Of a DNA stretch of 64,000 nt, positions 46,264-55,282 are shown piece by piece. The notes beneath the pieces are model-generated. The model was not told the origin of the DNA. It worked only from the letters and a program-made list of their open reading frames with translations, and did no database searches. Source of the stretch: Paenibacillus helianthi (lineage in GTDB: Bacteria > Bacillota > Bacilli > Paenibacillales > Paenibacillaceae). The position numbers were made by a program, and so were the translations under genes. The number at the start of each line of letters is the position of its first letter. Position 1 is the first letter of the stretch. The stretch spans positions 1 through 64,000 of the forward strand of contig NZ_LVWI01000035.1 of NCBI RefSeq assembly GCF_001909055.1, given 5' to 3'.

Positions 46264-46302
46264 ACTTGTATAATACAAGTATATACTTTCATTATACAAG
46301 TT
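46264..46302. promoter_or_regulatory. MarR-type operator pair between MarR and CBS genes
   Basis: Perfect 17 bp palindrome ACTTGTATAATACAAGT (46264-46280), and a second imperfect copy on the other face (CTTTCATTATACAAGTT, 46286-46302). Both embed TATAAT/ATTATA -10-like boxes, so binding would block both divergent promoters. Confidence 0.75.
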
Positions 46303-46335
46303 ATTTTGCGGAATCGTAGCCTGCGGAGGGAAATT

Positions 46336-46791
46336 ATGAAAGCTCAAGAGTTTATGGTCAGACAAGTATACAAAGTCAAGGAAACCGATACGGTTCGCAC
46401 CTTTATCGAACGATGCATTCAGTTCCGGATCAGCGGTATGCCGGTAGTAAATGAGAGAAATGAGATTGTCGCTTATTTAAGCGATGGGGACATCATGAGG
46501 TATATCGGCAAACATGAGGATCTTATCGTCGATTCTTTTTTTCAGATCAATGTATTTGTCGGGGATAATGAGGAGTTTGAGGAGCGGACCCGCAGACTGC
46601 TGAACCTGAATGTCATGGATATCGCCAAGAAGAAGGTGATCACCGTTCCCTGGGATGAAGATATTGAGAGAATCGCCACCATTCTAGGCAAAAAACAGAT
46701 CAAAAAGGTCCCGGTGGAGCGAAACCGTGTGCTTGTGGGTATTATCAGCCGCGGCGATGTGATCCGTCATACCTTCAAAACCCTGCTCTAA
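46336..46791 (+). CDS. Two-CBS-domain protein
   Basis: ATG 46336 behind GGAGGG gives 151 residues (MKAQEFMVRQVYKVKE). CBS1 spans about 5-60 (GMPVVNERNEIVAYLSDGDIMRYI) and CBS2 about 90-148 (KKVPVERNRVLVGIISRGDVIRH). CBS pairs bind adenine nucleotides or S-adenosylmethionine and usually regulate a partner. Here there is no enzyme domain, so it acts in trans or as a nucleotide sensor. Its transcription is probably repressed by the divergent MarR protein through the palindromes between them. Confidence 0.92.
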   Translation: MKAQEFMVRQVYKVKETDTVRTFIERCIQFRISGMPVVNERNEIVAYLSDGDIMRYIGKHEDLIVDSFFQINVFVGDNEEFEERTRRLLNLNVMDIAKKKVITVPWDEDIERIATILGKKQIKKVPVERNRVLVGIISRGDVIRHTFKTLL

Positions 46792-47125
46792 CCCGCCTTC
46801 AGGTATCTGATAGCCCATAGAAAAAGATGTGAAACAGCTCGTCCAATATGCTGCGGGTTAATTTGAAGGGCATTATGAATTACGCCATCGGCTCTGCCTT
46901 CTGCATGCTATTCATGATCTGTCTGTATCCCGGTCTGGCGACCGTACAGCAGCCATAGATTTTTCCAGCGGCGGAATCTGCCGCTGTAAGACGGGTGATT
47001 TTCAGCTCCTCCTTGTTCGTTATGAAAGTTGCGGACCCACCCTTTTTATGGCATTCTGTTAACAGGTTTAGTCGAAATTCCCCTCTCTACCTGATCGGGA
47101 TACTTGCTAATAAGGAGAGACCTTT
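46792..47125. other. Gene-free stretch upstream of the second ROK gene
   Basis: No convincing gene. A 27-codon frame (46876-46959, plus strand, MNYAIGSAFCMLFMICLYPG...) with GAAGGG before it is hydrophobic but too short to judge. The minus strand contains an unrecognised open stretch ending SMQKAEPMA without a start signal. The ROK ribosome site AAGGAGAG is at its right end. Confidence 0.4.
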
Positions 47126-48331
47126 GTGCTGCCTATTCATGAACTTATTCCCAGTTCCAGAACCAAGGATATGTATTTGTCTGTCAGAAAAAAAGGGACC
47201 GTATCCAAACAAACACTGCTCGAGGAAAGCGGCTTGACCGTCAGTACCTTAACCCGTATCCTCGATGAACTGCTTGCCCAAAGCCTGCTCCTGGAGGTAG
47301 GCTACGGGGAATCGACCGGCGGCAGAAGGCCCACGCTCTATGAGACCAATCCTGCCTACGGCTATGTGTTCGGCCTGGAAATCTCCCGGACCCATTCGAG
47401 GCTGGTCCTTGCAGATCTGCATCTAACCCTGCTGGATGAATATACATGGGCTATGGATGAGTATGCCACTCCAGAACGTCTGATGGATTCCGTGTATGCC
47501 CAGGTGCTGCGTATGCTGGAGCAGGCTTCCATTGACATCAGCCGGGTCATCGGACTTGGGATTGGGGCTGTTGGCCCCTTGGACCGTAAGGAAGGAACGA
47601 TTCTGACACCCGCCGGCTTCGCCGCACCAGGCTGGTCGCAGGTGCGCATCAAAGAGCAGTTGGAACAGCGGCTCGAGGTGCCGGTGTGCCTGGATAACGG
47701 TGCCAACACCGCGCTGCTTGGCGAATACTGGGCCGGCGGCGACCGGCGGCAACATCAGCTGCTCTACCTGCATGCCGGCATCGGTCTGCGCTCCGCCATT
47801 ATGAATGAAGGCCGGATTCTGTACGGTGTCATCGACACCGAAGGGGCTGTCGGGCAGATGATCATTGAGAGCACTGGTGTCGCCTCAAGCGTCCCGGGAG
47901 GCAATTACGGGGCATGGGAATCCTACGTTTCCATCCGCACTCTGGAAATGCAGGCCCGTAAGGAGTGGAAACGCGGTAGAGCCACCATCCTCCGAGAGCT
48001 TTCAGACCGCCCGGAGGATCTGGAATTCAGCCATTTAATTGAAGCCTTGCAGGCCGGGGATTCCGCAGTGAACAGAATCTTCGGGCAAGCGGCAGCCTAT
48101 TGCGGCATTGGGCTGGCCAACCTGATTAATATTCTCCACCCTGAGGAGGTCATTCTGGGCGGTCCCTTATTCTCGGCTGCCGATGTTTTCTATCAGGAGG
48201 CCACAAGGACCGCCCTCGAAAAAACCTACTACCGCGAGCAGTATAAGGTCCGCTTCACCAAAGGCAGCCTAAGCGACAATGCGGTCGCGGCAGGTGCGGC
48301 TGCCCTGATCCTGAATCAGCTTACGTATTGA
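47126..48331 (+). CDS. ROK-family transcriptional regulator (XylR/NagC type)
   Basis: 401 residues from GTG 47126 with GGAGAG upstream. N-terminal winged helix (VSKQTLLEESGLTVSTLTRILDELLAQ), then a ROK domain with IGLGIGAVGPLD, VCLDNGANTALLGEYW and LHAGIGLRSAIMNEGRI. The cysteine cluster of ROK kinases is absent. It likely senses a sugar or its phosphate and represses sugar genes; its targets are not adjacent. It is monocistronic with a terminator at 48351-48392. Confidence 0.92.
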   Translation: MLPIHELIPSSRTKDMYLSVRKKGTVSKQTLLEESGLTVSTLTRILDELLAQSLLLEVGYGESTGGRRPTLYETNPAYGYVFGLEISRTHSRLVLADLHLTLLDEYTWAMDEYATPERLMDSVYAQVLRMLEQASIDISRVIGLGIGAVGPLDRKEGTILTPAGFAAPGWSQVRIKEQLEQRLEVPVCLDNGANTALLGEYWAGGDRRQHQLLYLHAGIGLRSAIMNEGRILYGVIDTEGAVGQMIIESTGVASSVPGGNYGAWESYVSIRTLEMQARKEWKRGRATILRELSDRPEDLEFSHLIEALQAGDSAVNRIFGQAAAYCGIGLANLINILHPEEVILGGPLFSAADVFYQEATRTALEKTYYREQYKVRFTKGSLSDNAVAAGAAALILNQLTY

Positions 48332-48350
48332 GACGGGTACACAAAAAAAC

Positions 48351-48392
48351 AGCGGTAGCCTGGACGGAATTACAAAGTCCCAGACTGCCGCT
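48351..48392 (+). terminator. Terminator of the ROK gene
   Basis: AGCGGTAG-CCTGGA pairs with TCCCAG-ACTGCCGCT, followed by ATTGTATT; preceded by A7, so it may serve the convergent gene too. Confidence 0.75.
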
Positions 48393-48444
48393 ATTGTATT
48401 GAACTATTGTCTCCGTCAGATCAAGCTAACCACTATCATGAATC

Positions 48445-49212
48445 TTACGTTTTCCGCCCGGCTTTAACATGTTTTAGCTGGGCAACAATAATGACGCTGA
48501 TAATGACCAGAAGGAACCATGAACTGATCTTACTGAAGCTAACCAGATGCCAGGCCTCATGCTGGTTGGGATATTTCCATGCACTAAAAAATGTGGCTAT
48601 ATTTTCAGCTAACCAGATAAAAAAACCGACAAGGAAAAAGGCCAGGGTTAAGGGCATCCGATAAGTAATGTTCTGTACCCGGTAGATGATCCATGTTCTC
48701 CAGAAGACTACAAGCACAAGCGCCGTCAGCCACCAGCGAAAATCCGGAAGAAAATGATGTGTGAAAAAATTCAGATAGATGGCTCCCCCCAATAGCCCCG
48801 CAAAGGCAAGCCCCGGCCAGCCGGTCATATCCATCCTCAGTCTGCGCCATACCTGACACATATAGCTTGCTACACTGGCATACATAAATCCGCTATAGAG
48901 CGGTACACCGAATAGCTTCGTATATCCAGGTTCGGGGTATGACCACGATCCCATCCTTACCTTATACATTTCCAGCATTAATCCAATAATATGAAATATA
49001 CAGATTACTTTAATCTCATCGAGCGTCTCGAGTCCACTGCGGTACATAAGGAACTGCACGGCAAGAAGTATAAGTAGAACGGCATCATAACGGTAAATGA
49101 AGGGCAGCTTGACTACGCTGGAAAGAGCCAGGGTTCCAAAGATCGCAACCGGAAAGATACAGCTCATCGCCTGATGATAGCCAAAATGCAGTAGTTGTAT
49201 GATTGATTTCAA
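48445..49212 (-). CDS. DUF817 family integral membrane protein
   Basis: 255 residues, TTG 49212 with AGGAG nine bases upstream. About eight membrane segments throughout. Conserved features of the family are visible: MYKVRMGSWSYPEPGYTKLFGVPLYSGFMYASV and a C-terminal WLAENIATFFSAWKYPNQ. The function is unknown (YoaT-like in Bacillus). A 9 bp inverted repeat lies in its AT-rich promoter. Confidence 0.88.
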   Translation of the reverse strand: MKSIIQLLHFGYHQAMSCIFPVAIFGTLALSSVVKLPFIYRYDAVLLILLAVQFLMYRSGLETLDEIKVICIFHIIGLMLEMYKVRMGSWSYPEPGYTKLFGVPLYSGFMYASVASYMCQVWRRLRMDMTGWPGLAFAGLLGGAIYLNFFTHHFLPDFRWWLTALVLVVFWRTWIIYRVQNITYRMPLTLAFFLVGFFIWLAENIATFFSAWKYPNQHEAWHLVSFSKISSWFLLVIISVIIVAQLKHVKAGRKT

Positions 49213-49288
49213 TAATGGTATCTCCTCTAATGTGCGTCACTTTTGTTGAAGAACAGCAGCATGATCAATTTGAATTTAACACATATTT

Positions 49289-49324
49289 TATCGTTTAACA
49301 ATATATTTCAATTGATAAACGATA
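49289..49324. promoter_or_regulatory. Inverted repeat upstream of the DUF817 gene
   Basis: TATCGTTTA (49289-49297) and TAAACGATA (49316-49324) are perfect 9 bp arms, 18 bp apart, in very AT-rich sequence 77 bp before the start. Possible operator; the binding factor is unknown. Confidence 0.4.
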
Positions 49325-49447
49325 TTTTATTACTGTTTTAGACATTCCAATGGTCTGATCTGATCCTCTCATACATCCCATAATTCCGTTTGCGTAATGT
49401 GTCATATACATTTTACAGAAAAGGTAAATAAAATATCACGTTCCATG

Positions 49448-49666
49448 CTATTTCCTTTTTATGCTCAACGCACTAATTGAACCGAACACCCAAATGAATG
49501 CAACCAAATATATTATTTTAACTTGAACCTCGTCATGAAATGCCAGAATAGCGAAAACCAGTAGAATTCCAGCTCCCACTTGAAGCGGAAGCATAATTTT
49601 TCGCAAGAGGATCGGGGACAAAAAACAGATGATACACGTCAAAAAAATAAGCGGTTCTATAGCCAC
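49448..49666 (-). CDS. Small integral membrane protein (72 aa)
   Basis: GTG 49666 with AAGGGAG nine bases upstream, a good initiation site. It has three hydrophobic stretches (PLIFLTCIICFLSPILL, VGAGILLVFAILAF, VKIIYLVAFIWVFGSISAL) and a basic end SIKRK. I do not recognise a family. Separated from DUF817 by 235 bp. Confidence 0.6.
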   Translation of the reverse strand: MAIEPLIFLTCIICFLSPILLRKIMLPLQVGAGILLVFAILAFHDEVQVKIIYLVAFIWVFGSISALSIKRK

Positions 49667-49773
49667 TGCTTTCGACTCCCTTATGGTATCTCATTTCTCA
49701 GATTATGCCACAATTTACTCCTTTTTCTCAATTACAAATTTAGACTATAGCCGTGTTCCCACAAATAACGAAA

Positions 49774-49815
49774 AGCCCGTTTGGAGCCGAAAATATCACG
49801 GCATGCCAACGGGCT
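49774..49815 (-). terminator. Terminator between PhzF and the small membrane gene
   Basis: AGCCCGTT / AACGGGCT arms with further pairing inside, T-rich on both sides (TATTTTTTAG on the plus strand). Confidence 0.7.
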
Positions 49816-49921
49816 GTATTTTTTAGATACAATAAATGAACTGCTGCTTGCCAACTGTGCCGCCTCTTGGACAGAATAGCTTAACCTTATCCCATAATTG
49901 TTCTCTCTTCGAGACCAGCAC

Positions 49922-50794
49922 TCAGATCTCAATGCTTCTCCGCTGTATGCCTGCTGCGATCCCGCCCACCTGAACCCGGGTAATCTCTCCGCCATGGTTC
50001 AGGCTTAATCCACCCTTAATCTCGGAAGGACAGCTCATCGAATATCCTTGCCTGAACACTACATGCTGAGCCTGCTGAATGGACAGCTGCCCGTATTTGT
50101 ACAAATAACTAAGTAACGCGCCGCTTGCGGTCCCTGTTGCACTCTCCTCGGGAATGTCGTACAGCGGCGCAAAGTTCCGGCATTCGGCTGCGGCATCATC
50201 CGGGGTATCGAGTGTGAACAGATGGTAGCCGATGACGTTATATTTCTCGCTGACCGCTGTTATTGCGGCAAAATCAGGTTGTATCCTGGCTAACAGCTCA
50301 CGGGTACTGACCGGAATCAGAATATCCCGCAGCCCCGTGGACACAATCTGAATAGGCAGCTCCCCGGCCAATTCCTCTGCGCCGATTCTAAGCGATGCTG
50401 CAATTTCTTCTCTTGGCAAGGTTTCATAGAACTGTGGCAGCGACTGCGACAAATAGACATCCCCGTCATGGCTGATGCTGACCTCCAATAATCCGGCTTT
50501 GGTCTCCAGGGTATAGGTGGCATACGTAGCCAGGTTCAAGGAATACATCAGATAAAAAGCAGCAACCGTCGCATGCCCGCACAAATCCACCTCGCTGGCC
50601 GGAGTGAAATAACGGACCCTAAAGTCGGCAATCGCCGATTTTTCCACAAAAGCCGTCTCCGAAAAGCCAACCTCCTTCGCCGTACGCTGCATTTCCGCTG
50701 CATTCAGGGAGCCTGCATCCAGCACTACCCCGGCGGGGTTTCCACCGCTTCCGTCTTTGGCAAAAGCATTTAAAGTGTACACTTCCACATTCAT
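49922..50794 (-). CDS. PhzF-family isomerase/epimerase-like protein
   Basis: ATG 50794 (MNVEVYTLNAF) with GGAGAGG nine bases upstream gives 290 residues. Signature NPAGVVLDAG near residue 20; the catalytic Glu should be in EVGFSETAFV, and the second domain starts DLCGHATVAAFYLM. C-terminal EESATGTASGALLSYL is the other family block. PhzF proteins share the diaminopimelate-epimerase fold; without phenazine genes nearby the substrate is unknown. Confidence 0.92.
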   Translation of the reverse strand: MNVEVYTLNAFAKDGSGGNPAGVVLDAGSLNAAEMQRTAKEVGFSETAFVEKSAIADFRVRYFTPASEVDLCGHATVAAFYLMYSLNLATYATYTLETKAGLLEVSISHDGDVYLSQSLPQFYETLPREEIAASLRIGAEELAGELPIQIVSTGLRDILIPVSTRELLARIQPDFAAITAVSEKYNVIGYHLFTLDTPDDAAAECRNFAPLYDIPEESATGTASGALLSYLYKYGQLSIQQAQHVVFRQGYSMSCPSEIKGGLSLNHGGEITRVQVGGIAAGIQRRSIEI

Positions 50795-51013
50795 CCCGGC
50801 CATCCTCTCCATATCTTTTTCTAGTCGTATAACCTGCGGCTTGTCCTAGAATGAAGATTATAGTTCATTAAGAGAACGGGGACAATATGCGAAAAAACAC
50901 AATACCCCAAAATTGCAGAGTCAATTTCCCGGCGAATATGTGCTGCTCTTAGGTTTGCCGCTGGCTTCTGAAGTTCAATATGCCTTGTTCATGTAACCAC
51001 TTGGTTGTCTGTG

Positions 51014-54000
51014 CTAAGCCTGCTCTACATGAATAAGCGGAGTTGCCGCCAGTCCAAACTTTACAAACGCGTACCGCGCCTGATACACATGCGTATCCTT
51101 ATCCAGGTCCTTGTCTGTCCAGCCCGGCTTATCCTTATAGCTGTCCGGCCCGACCTTGTAGACTTCACCTTTGATATGATGATGTGGTCCCAGCAGGTTG
51201 CGGCAGCTGCTCGTCAGCTCCACTTCGATGACATTACACCCGCTATGCAAAAAGGACGAAACTTCTGCGTGGTACGGCTCCCACAAAAAGGTGCGCACCT
51301 CGGCCCCGTTAATGAACAGCTTTGTTACTATTGCATCAGGTGGGGCCTGAAAGAAGCATTTCACAGCAGTTGCTTGCGCTGCATCGACGGTCAGGCTCTG
51401 ACGCAAGCGCATATTGCCGGAGAAGAAAGGAAACCCTTGCCGGGTTAAATCCCCTGTCTGCACCTGCCGTGGCGGCTCCGTCAAACGGAAGGGTCCATCC
51501 GTGAATACCGCTCTGCGTTCTCCGTCCGTGTACCCCGAACCCGAATGTACTCCAAAATCGCCAAGCAGATAGATACTCTCCAGCTCCTGATCGATCGTAA
51601 GCTTGTTGCCTTCCGCTTCGAATGCCTTAGCCCGGGCCAGTCGTTCCGAGATTTCCTGTGAGCCAAGGAACTCCATTCTCAGAACTAACGTATTCCGGCC
51701 GGATACCGCGAGGCCGCTGATATCTAGGGTCTTGAACGAGATATCCCGCCACCAGCCGCCGCTGACCGCCTCTACCTTAACCCCGTTCAGTTCGATCTCC
51801 AGCTCCTCCGGCCGTTCCAGTACAAGAAACAGCTCCCGCTGTCTGGCCGTGTCGAAATCGATGTGAAATTCAAATTCCAGTTCCACCGCAACCGGCCGTC
51901 CGTAACCCAGCAGCTCCTCCTGGATAAAAATCACCGGCTGCGGCTGTGACCATTCCCCTCCATCCACACGAAGGCGTGCGTTGTCCAGCGTCAGACTGTT
52001 GAGATCGGAGTGCACCAATTCCCAATCTGTTGCCAGCTTCACCGCCATGGTCGCCCGGTTATCCACATTCTCCCCTGGCACCACAGGTTCGGTCGCCTTA
52101 CCGTCCCCTGTTAATGATGGTGAATTCGGAAGCGGATCAAGCTTCAGTATATAGGACTGGCCGGGATGCAGCGGAAGCCGCAGGTGCACGCCCAGCCCCA
52201 GCAGTTCCCGCTCCATCTGCTCCAGCTCCAGCGGACGGATATCTCCGGTTTCTAGATCAATCAGCGAAACTGTGCCCTCACGGGCCAGCTGTATATTCAG
52301 CAGCGGGTAGAACTCCGTGCCGGAATTCACCACATAATGCAGCGTTGAGCCCGCAAGCTCCAGGGTCCGTACATTGATCGTATCCGCAGCGACAGATTCT
52401 CCGTCTTCACCGCTGATTCGGATGAAGGGCTTGCTGGCGGCGGACACCGCCCGGCACAACGCCTCGCGGCTCCATTCCGTCAGAACAGCAGCCTGCATGA
52501 AGCGTGCGAATTCAACATCCTCCTTACCGTCAACCAGCGACGGACAAGGATCAAGAGCAATCAGCTTCCCCCCCTGCGCAACGAACTTCCGCAGAAGCTG
52601 CGCAGTCTGCCTGTCGACGGTCACACTAGGCGGTACAATAACTACACGGTACGCCGCTTCGCCGACGATGAAGCGCCCGCCGCTGACCCTGCCATGTCCG
52701 GCGATAATGCCCTCGCTGCCATAGTCATGCTCGATCAGGCTCTGGCACAGCCATCTTGTGAGCTGGGCAAAAGCTTCATGATAAGGCACCACAGCGGAAT
52801 GATCCCCGCCGCGCTGTAGCGTCCATGCTGTACGCACCGGATGCAGCAACAGAACCTCCGCCTGGGCCGAGCCTTCGGAGAGCAGCAGGGACAGCCTGGC
52901 GAAATAGTCATTGAAGCCTTTATAGTCGCTCCACCAAGGCTGCTGATAAAACAGGGATGGCGGGTAATCCCGTTTGCGCAATCCCCTCAAAGAGTACCCC
53001 TGCAAATGCTGGCACATCAGATTAATGCCATGTACGAACTGCCATTCGCCGATTCGTTTAAGGTCAGCGAAGCTGACGTTCCAGCCGGAGCAGCCAAAGC
53101 TCTCGGTTATTGTCCGCTTCTTGCCGAGCTGGCGGGCCACCGAGCTAACCTGCTTCGGCACCAGCGCATCGCTCCCCACAAACCTGCCCAGCCAGTCGCA
53201 GCCGGGAATCTGCAAGTGTTCATAGAAGGCCATCGGGTCACCAACAGAGGTCACTTGATGCATTAGCTCCTGCTCATCGACGACATGCCCGGTCGCCGAC
53301 CAGCCCTTGCCTGCGCACCAGTCTCCGATTTGCTTGGCATATGCCTGCGTGAACATGAAGGTTACGGTCTCCCAGTAAGCATATCGGGCCTCGCTGCAGC
53401 CTTCGGTATCCAGAAAGAGCGCTGGCAGAACCGCCCTCACATCGCCTCCATGCCTTGAAGTGAACATCTCCCCCAGCTCAAAAGACCAGGGAAGCCCGCC
53501 GCGCCCGAACTGCGGCTCATCCGTGAATACACCGCTCAGCTCCGCACCGATGGATTCACCGAATTGCTCCCAGTAACGCTCGTAGGTGGTATCGATAAAT
53601 TCTTTTACTGCCATCGGACTGAGCGTATCTGTATAGTAGGAATTTACTTCATAGCTGATTCTCAAGGAGGCACCGGCTTCTTCGCCAGGAAGCAGCAATC
53701 GGTAGCTCTGTCCGTCCGCTACGGCGGCATACCAGCCAATTGTCCGTTCCAGTTCCGGCGCATCCTGAAATGGAGCCTGTTCACACAGCAGTTGCTTCTG
53801 CTGATAGGCCAGTCCTTTGGCGGGCACCTTCCCGTCTGCAAAGCCGCTGGGCCAGCCGTTTTCATCATAGAACCAGGCGTTCATCCCGAGCTCGCGGCTT
53901 TTCTCAATCGAAATGCGGATGGCCTCCATCCATTCTTCGCCCATGTATGGCGTCTGCAGCCCGCCCCGGGCATGCATGAAGAAGCCCCCAATCCCCGCCC

Positions 54001-54121
54001 GGTGCATCTCTTCAATCTGCCGCTCCAGCTCCCCCTTCTCCAGCCGGTCATTCCAGGACCAGAGCGGAACGGAGCGGTATGCGTTAGGCGGGTTCTTCAG
54101 GTCATCCCGCAAGTTTATCAT
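51014..54121 (-). CDS. Large cytoplasmic TIM-barrel glycoside hydrolase, family not assigned (GH106-like?)
   Basis: ATG 54121 (MINLRDDLKNPPNAYR) with GGGGAG eight bases before it gives 1035 residues; ATG 54166, which overlaps the GH130 stop as TGATG, is an alternative coupled start. No signal peptide. The N-terminal barrel is marked by VPLWSWNDRL, GIGGFFMHARGG, WFYDENGWPSG, GVFTDEPQFG and ITESFGCSGW; the acidic residues in DEPQ and TESFG are the likely catalytic pair. A beta/alpha domain and a C-terminal jelly-roll (LVLRMEFLGSQ) with further beta-sandwich follow. Layout recalls GH106-type alpha-L-rhamnosidases but I cannot assign it. It should process the sugar imported by the CUT1 system together with GH130. 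Confidence 0.65.
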   Translation of the reverse strand: MINLRDDLKNPPNAYRSVPLWSWNDRLEKGELERQIEEMHRAGIGGFFMHARGGLQTPYMGEEWMEAIRISIEKSRELGMNAWFYDENGWPSGFADGKVPAKGLAYQQKQLLCEQAPFQDAPELERTIGWYAAVADGQSYRLLLPGEEAGASLRISYEVNSYYTDTLSPMAVKEFIDTTYERYWEQFGESIGAELSGVFTDEPQFGRGGLPWSFELGEMFTSRHGGDVRAVLPALFLDTEGCSEARYAYWETVTFMFTQAYAKQIGDWCAGKGWSATGHVVDEQELMHQVTSVGDPMAFYEHLQIPGCDWLGRFVGSDALVPKQVSSVARQLGKKRTITESFGCSGWNVSFADLKRIGEWQFVHGINLMCQHLQGYSLRGLRKRDYPPSLFYQQPWWSDYKGFNDYFARLSLLLSEGSAQAEVLLLHPVRTAWTLQRGGDHSAVVPYHEAFAQLTRWLCQSLIEHDYGSEGIIAGHGRVSGGRFIVGEAAYRVVIVPPSVTVDRQTAQLLRKFVAQGGKLIALDPCPSLVDGKEDVEFARFMQAAVLTEWSREALCRAVSAASKPFIRISGEDGESVAADTINVRTLELAGSTLHYVVNSGTEFYPLLNIQLAREGTVSLIDLETGDIRPLELEQMERELLGLGVHLRLPLHPGQSYILKLDPLPNSPSLTGDGKATEPVVPGENVDNRATMAVKLATDWELVHSDLNSLTLDNARLRVDGGEWSQPQPVIFIQEELLGYGRPVAVELEFEFHIDFDTARQRELFLVLERPEELEIELNGVKVEAVSGGWWRDISFKTLDISGLAVSGRNTLVLRMEFLGSQEISERLARAKAFEAEGNKLTIDQELESIYLLGDFGVHSGSGYTDGERRAVFTDGPFRLTEPPRQVQTGDLTRQGFPFFSGNMRLRQSLTVDAAQATAVKCFFQAPPDAIVTKLFINGAEVRTFLWEPYHAEVSSFLHSGCNVIEVELTSSCRNLLGPHHHIKGEVYKVGPDSYKDKPGWTDKDLDKDTHVYQARYAFVKFGLAATPLIHVEQA

Positions 54122-54165
54122 TTGTTCATCTCCCCGTTCGCCATCCGGTTTATCATGGTTGTTCA

Positions 54166-55167
54166 TCAGCCTTTCAGGCACAGGGAGATCAGGTCATCCA
54201 CATGTGCAGTCGCGAGGCATTCGATCGTATCGGCGGAGCCGTAGTAGATTTTGACCTCACCGTTATCCTCCAGAATCATCCCTCCCGGAAAAATAACATT
54301 GTTGCGGAAGCCGCCTTCAACCTCATAGCGGGTCTCCGGGGCGAGCAGCGGCTGCTTGGACATGCCGATAATTTTCTTCGGATTCTCCAGATCCAGCAGC
54401 ATGATGCCTGCGGTGTACCGTTTCTTCCAGGCAGGCTCCCAGCCGTGTTTACCGCGTGCCGGGTCAATATCCACCGCATGGAAGGTTGTCAGCCAGCCCC
54501 TGTCCGTCTTTACCGGAGGTGCGGCAGGTCCTACCTTGTCATTGGCGAAAGGAACATGCTCCACAGCGAACAGCAGGTCGGAATTGCCCCAATATTTCAT
54601 ATCCGGGGATTCCGAAATCCAGGTATCGAAGCGGTCCTTGCCGCCACGGCTGTACACGGTAAACGGACGCTCCAGGCGGACGTAATTGCCGCCTATTTTC
54701 TCCGGGAACAGCACCATGTTGCGCAGATCGGGCGAAGACAGGCTGAGGATCTCAAATTCTTCAAAATCATCCGTCACTGCGATCCCGCCCCGGATGCCAT
54801 GCTTGGTATCGACCGCAAAGCACATATAGCAGCGCTCCCCGATCACCGTCAGACGCGGGTCGTAAGCGCGGATGATCTCTTCGTCATGCAGCTTGAAGCA
54901 TTTCTTGGGACTGGCCTCCCAGTGGAAGCCGTCATCACTGAAAGCAATCCCCAGGTCGGTCGTGTGATGCGGCTCAATCGTCTGCTCCGTAAGCGAGCCA
55001 TAGTCATTGCGGAACACCATCACATATTTGCCTTTGAACTTGGTGACGCCTGCATTGAACACAAGCGCTGTCCTATAGGGAACCATAGACGCATCCAGCA
55101 CCGGATTGCCGGGATAGCGGTGAATCAGCGGACTGGATGTAAGAATTGCGGGAACCTGAACGGTCAT
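54166..55167 (-). CDS. GH130 family beta-mannoside phosphorylase/hydrolase
   Basis: 333 residues, AGGAGG before ATG 55167. Five-bladed beta-propeller family: RYPGNPVLDAS, GVTKFKGKYVMVFRND, RAYDPRLTVIG with the catalytic Asp region, VRLERPFTVYSRGG and EGGFRNNVIFPGG. GH130 enzymes phosphorolyse or hydrolyse beta-1,4- or beta-1,2-mannosides. Exact linkage cannot be read here. No signal peptide, so it acts on imported disaccharide or oligosaccharide. The stop overlaps a possible start of the next gene (TGATG), and a 115 bp gap separates it from the permease. Confidence 0.92.
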   Translation of the reverse strand: MTVQVPAILTSSPLIHRYPGNPVLDASMVPYRTALVFNAGVTKFKGKYVMVFRNDYGSLTEQTIEPHHTTDLGIAFSDDGFHWEASPKKCFKLHDEEIIRAYDPRLTVIGERCYMCFAVDTKHGIRGGIAVTDDFEEFEILSLSSPDLRNMVLFPEKIGGNYVRLERPFTVYSRGGKDRFDTWISESPDMKYWGNSDLLFAVEHVPFANDKVGPAAPPVKTDRGWLTTFHAVDIDPARGKHGWEPAWKKRYTAGIMLLDLENPKKIIGMSKQPLLAPETRYEVEGGFRNNVIFPGGMILEDNGEVKIYYGSADTIECLATAHVDDLISLCLKG

Positions 55168-55282
55168 GTTGTAAACCTCCTGATTATTGCTTGTAGTCTT
55201 AAAAACAGCCTAAAGTAATAGTATCATCTACGTTGTTATAAGCAGTATATTCCATAGGGAGAGGAGATCGTAATGGCTCAGC

